From Tamarix chinensis (taxonomy: Eukaryota > Streptophyta > Magnoliopsida > Caryophyllales > Tamaricaceae), in contig CM060177.1 of assembly GCA_030549775.1 (NCBI GenBank), positions 88,445,236 through 88,509,235 on the forward strand: DNA of 64,000 bases, in the 5' to 3' direction. Below, piece after piece: positions 61,001 through 64,000 of the stretch (positions are counted from its first letter, which is position 1; each line of letters starts with the position of its first letter). The notes under the pieces were generated by a model. That model was given only the letters and a program-made list of their open reading frames with translations. It did no database searches and was not told where the DNA came from. Position numbers and translations under genes: made by a program.

Positions 61001-61370
61001 TCTAGAGTTACGAGCATAAACAAATGTGATTACCATTCTCTTTTGCCCAGGAAGAAAATAAATAGCACAGTGGATCAATTGATCAGTCATCTCTAGAACT
61101 TGGAGGTGAAGAGAGCTTGAGAGCCAAAACAATATAATTCGACCATTTTATTGAGCCTCATGGCTTAATGCCACGTGATAATGAAAAGAAATATGATTAT
61201 GACATTATTCTATCTTTTCTTTCTTTATTCTGGTTTCCTAATAGGCAAATTAAAGGAAATTTCTTCGAGAATAAATATTTACACAGGGAATTCTGTTTTA
61301 GAGGTGCATTCACACCCTTTATATTCCACATAGCAAGGGAATTCATGATGATGTTGAGGGTTTTCCTCCT
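58064..61370 (-). pseudogene. L1-type LINE ORF2 relic (endonuclease and reverse transcriptase)
   Basis: Minus-strand fragments follow the order of plant L1 ORF2. The APE-like endonuclease start is near 61350 (LAMWNIKGVNAPLKQ), with later endonuclease fragments at 61132-60947 and 60846-60655. A linker is at 60665-60384. The reverse transcriptase has GKRGIRQGDLLSPYIFVIAM (59520-59430) and SLCFADHLLLF near 59360, where the catalytic FADD is FADH; YLGVPL and SWTNKYLSFAGQVQLL follow. The C-terminal zf-RVT-like region (58543-58064) has HKIITWMACHEGLTIKTKL and a CMQDDEDLNHLLTQC ligand set. Many stops and shifts, plus the lost catalytic Asp, make it dead. Such elements copy themselves by target-primed reverse transcription. 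Confidence 0.8.
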
Positions 61371-61624
61371 GGTGGAGGATTGCCTACTTCTCCATCCTTA
61401 GTAAGTTCATTCTTCGGAAAGGCAAATAATTCCAACGCATATAGCATACTAAATGCATTACTGTCAAAATTCGATTCTACCGTTAAATGTTTACCAATCC
61501 TAGAGGCTTTCAATTAGGATGGATTCTTGCTCTCATTGTCCTATTTCTCTTAAAGAATTGGTTGGGAGGAAACATCATTAGGTTTGTTCAATGTATTTGG
61601 TTTTGGTCTCCAAACCTTCTATTC

Positions 61625-62630
61625 TTATGAAGGAGCATTTCCCATTTGATAGTATTTGGTATCATGTCCCAGGGAATCACACTCAGTACAAAAATAAGGT
61701 GTCCAATCATAATCTACTCCTTGCTTTCTAATTCCAACACTTATTTTAATATGCACATAATCTACAAGGGGTAAGCTGACATTAATTTCAACAAGTAATA
61801 GGCGGTAAGAGATGTGGCTCCTGGTGGCAGTAACCATATCCACACAGATAGGAACACCCAAGCAGCTTCCAATATGACTAAGGGAGTTAGAAAACCATTA
61901 GGTTAAGGGAATACTGGGTAAGGTGACCTATAGAGGCATACGTTTCCATTCTATTTCATTGAAATGGAACATTTGGATTCCATTGTCGAATCATCAATAG
62001 CCTAACACCAAAAGACCAAAATAGTTTTTACAGAATAGTTAAACTGTCTTGCTTATTTTTAAATTAAAAGAGGAAGAATTCTTGCTCATGGGGTAAAACT
62101 TGAGGCAATATAGAAATGCCTTTCCAATTTTCAGCAATGTATTTCTTGGTCTGAGCAAGCAGAGGTTGAAATCCATCAACCATTCCTATAAGAGTATTTG
62201 CCCACCTTTGTTCCTATTTATCTATTTCCTCTCTTCAAATCTTAGTTGTAGCTTCACCATTCACAATCTTAGGCAGTGTGAATGATAGATTCATAACGGT
62301 TTGTTCCCATCGATTTTGAAGGATAATATCCTTCCAACTTAACTTCGAAAGGTAGTGATGGATCAATATAGTATTCAATCGAAGAATGTTATCGGGTTTA
62401 CTATCATCACAATTTGCATTCAGATTTAAGGAATTATTATTGGGTTCCTTCTTGATTGATGGGATCATTGAAGAATCATTCAAATTTTGACAAACAAGAT
62501 CATCAAGTGAATCTTCTATGTTCATCGATGGCTCAACTTTCTTCAGTGAAAGATTAAAGTTGGTGGACTTTTGTTGTAGTGATGGTGAAGAAATCTGTGA
62601 TGATTTCTTCCGGGGATTTCCTCTAGTCAT
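61625..62630 (-). pseudogene. L1-type LINE ORF1 relic (DUF4283-like, zinc knuckle)
   Basis: The 5' piece (62630-62235) opens MTRGNPRKKSSQISSPS and ends with LSWKDIILQNRWEQTVMNLS, matching the start of plant LINE ORF1/DUF4283 proteins. The 3' piece (61861-61625) has GVPICVDMVTATRSHISY and PYFCTECDSLGHDTKYY, a CCHC zinc knuckle whose last Cys is now Tyr. Stops and a frameshift lie between (about 62230-61870). ORF1 proteins bind the LINE RNA. It lies upstream of the ORF2 relic on the same strand. Confidence 0.65.
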
Positions 62631-62639
62631 AGTCGAAAC

Positions 62640-64000
62640 TGAGCAAGAGATTTAGAATTTTTAAAAAGTTATATTTTTATTTTCTATTTTAAAGATTTAT
62701 TAGAAATTTTTAGGATTTTAATTATTTATTACAAAAATTATGAGATAATCTCACTTTATTAATGAAAAGGGTACCTATATGATAGTAATTTGAAATATTG
62801 AAGTACCTAAATAAAATTATTTAAAATACGAAAACATATAAATTATTATGAAAAATATCATTGATAAAGATATACACTAGGAACTAATCATGGAGGTTGT
62901 GTTATATATCCTACATCACACAAGTTGGGTAGTCATAATGTCTAACTAGAGGGTTGCTTATAACTTGTAGGAAAAAATTGATGTTTTAGGCCTATGACCA
63001 ATATTGAGTGGACCTATAGGGTCACACACTAAAATGAGTTAAATTAACATAATTAGACTACGATATTTGATCTTGTCTGGACCCGTTAGATCTATCTAAT
63101 ACTAGATTGTATATAGTTTCAAGTGGCATCATCTCCCTTATAATAGGTAGAGCCACATTGGTGTTGTATATATAAAATCATTTTCTTGATATCTTTTCCT
63201 CAACTACCCTAGAGAGAGAAAGAAGCTTTGTGGTGCTAAGTGTTGGATTGAAAGCATTCATGTAGATACCAATAGAGGAGCAACAATTGGCACACAATTT
63301 CAACATGTTTTTTATCACGCTACAAGAGGCATTTCCTATCTTGATTGATTTTTTTTATAATCACATAGATCATGGGATTCAAATCAAATAAAAAAAACCT
63401 GACACTAATATCATATGCCTTTACATTTTATTAATTGTGAATTAATCTTAAACCGATTTGTTTAGTTATTTTTTAGATTAAGAGTGATTAATTAATGTTT
63501 AATCTTGTTATGATAATTAATGTATTATTGATTTGTTTATTAAATCTTTATTAGTTTAACTAGTCTTAGTTAGAGTCAATTATGATTAGTTTGACTAATT
63601 ATAACTAGGATTGCTAGTTAACCCTGATTAAATCATATTAAAGATGTTAATTGGTGTCAATAATCAATAATCTTGATGAATTTGACTAATCATGATTAGT
63701 TATCTTGATTGAGCATTTTTTATTAGCTTAATTAATTTTGATAATGTGTGATCTTAATTAGGACTAAAATTAATTAGGTCACTAATATTAATTAGGACCA
63801 TATTTGATTAGGTTAATAATCTTGATTAGGACCAAATTTAAAAGATCAATAACCTTGATTAGAATCAAATGTGATTAGGTCTCTAATCTTGACTTGAAAT
63901 CTTGATTAACCTAAAGTTAATTAATGTAATTAATATGTTTAATTTTATATTTACTTAATTCTATCTATTGATTAATGTGGTTAATCCAAGATGGACTTCT
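62640..64000. other. AT-rich region with a possible LTR fragment and TTGATTAG repeats
   Basis: No gene. At 63160-63240 TGTTGTATATATAAAATC followed by CCCTAGAGAGAGAAAGAAGC looks like a TATA box and leader of an LTR, but no termini are visible. From about 63520 to 63960 short phrases TTGATTAGGACCAAA and TGACTAATCATGATTAG recur at irregular spacing, a decayed tandem repeat. Confidence 0.4.

Overview
The window is nuclear DNA of a flowering plant. It has one spliced gene with plant-type introns, an AT-rich background with CpG-rich islands, plant-type hAT, PIF/Harbinger and L1 relics, and a heavy load of large repeats. The species cannot be told from the sequence. I see one intact gene, a five-exon homologue of the nucleolar rRNA-processing protein NOL12/RRP17 (+ strand, 47899-53847). 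Almost everything else is transposable-element sequence or its remains.

About half of the window (653-33786 and 39569-44205) consists of copies of one family of giant non-coding elements, each about 4.6-5.2 kb, with one divergent 3.05 kb relative. Five copies have exact 5-bp target-site duplications (TSDs) and two have a duplication with one mismatch. All start near TGTAACACCCC, and all but one end in CA. Their two ends are imperfect inverted copies of each other over about 20 bp. None carries gag, protease, reverse transcriptase, integrase or a second long terminal repeat. The simplest reading is solo LTRs of a Ty3/gypsy-like retroelement with an unusually long U3. Each full copy has the same internal order: start motif, GCGGAAG, stem-loop around CACTTAGTAC/GTACTAAGTG, CAGTAC/GTACTG palindrome, one or two clusters of CCACTATTAT-CCGGTGG-(A/T)CGGTC units, a minisatellite (27-bp type in A, D, F; 29-bp type in C, E), often a (TAA)n tract, a GC-rich module, a TATAAATA box, a purine-rich tract and an AT-rich end.

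The copies are nested. B (13112-18349) sits in C (12990-23261). C sits in the last six bases of what looks like an older reverse-strand relative, G, and A (7683-12539) lies further inside that presumed copy. D (27363-32389) sits in reverse-oriented E (23979-33786). F (39569-44205, reverse) sits inside the 3' coding part of a decayed hAT transposase gene (46469 to about 39510, minus strand). Z (653-3703) is the divergent, shorter member.

The right third holds the NOL12/RRP17 gene, whose 4-kb last intron is filled with repeat insertions. Beyond it lie a decayed PIF/Harbinger element (Myb/SANT-like gene plus transposase, minus strand, about 54890-57507) and a decayed L1-type LINE (minus strand, about 58064-62630). 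The final 1.3 kb is AT-rich and without a gene.
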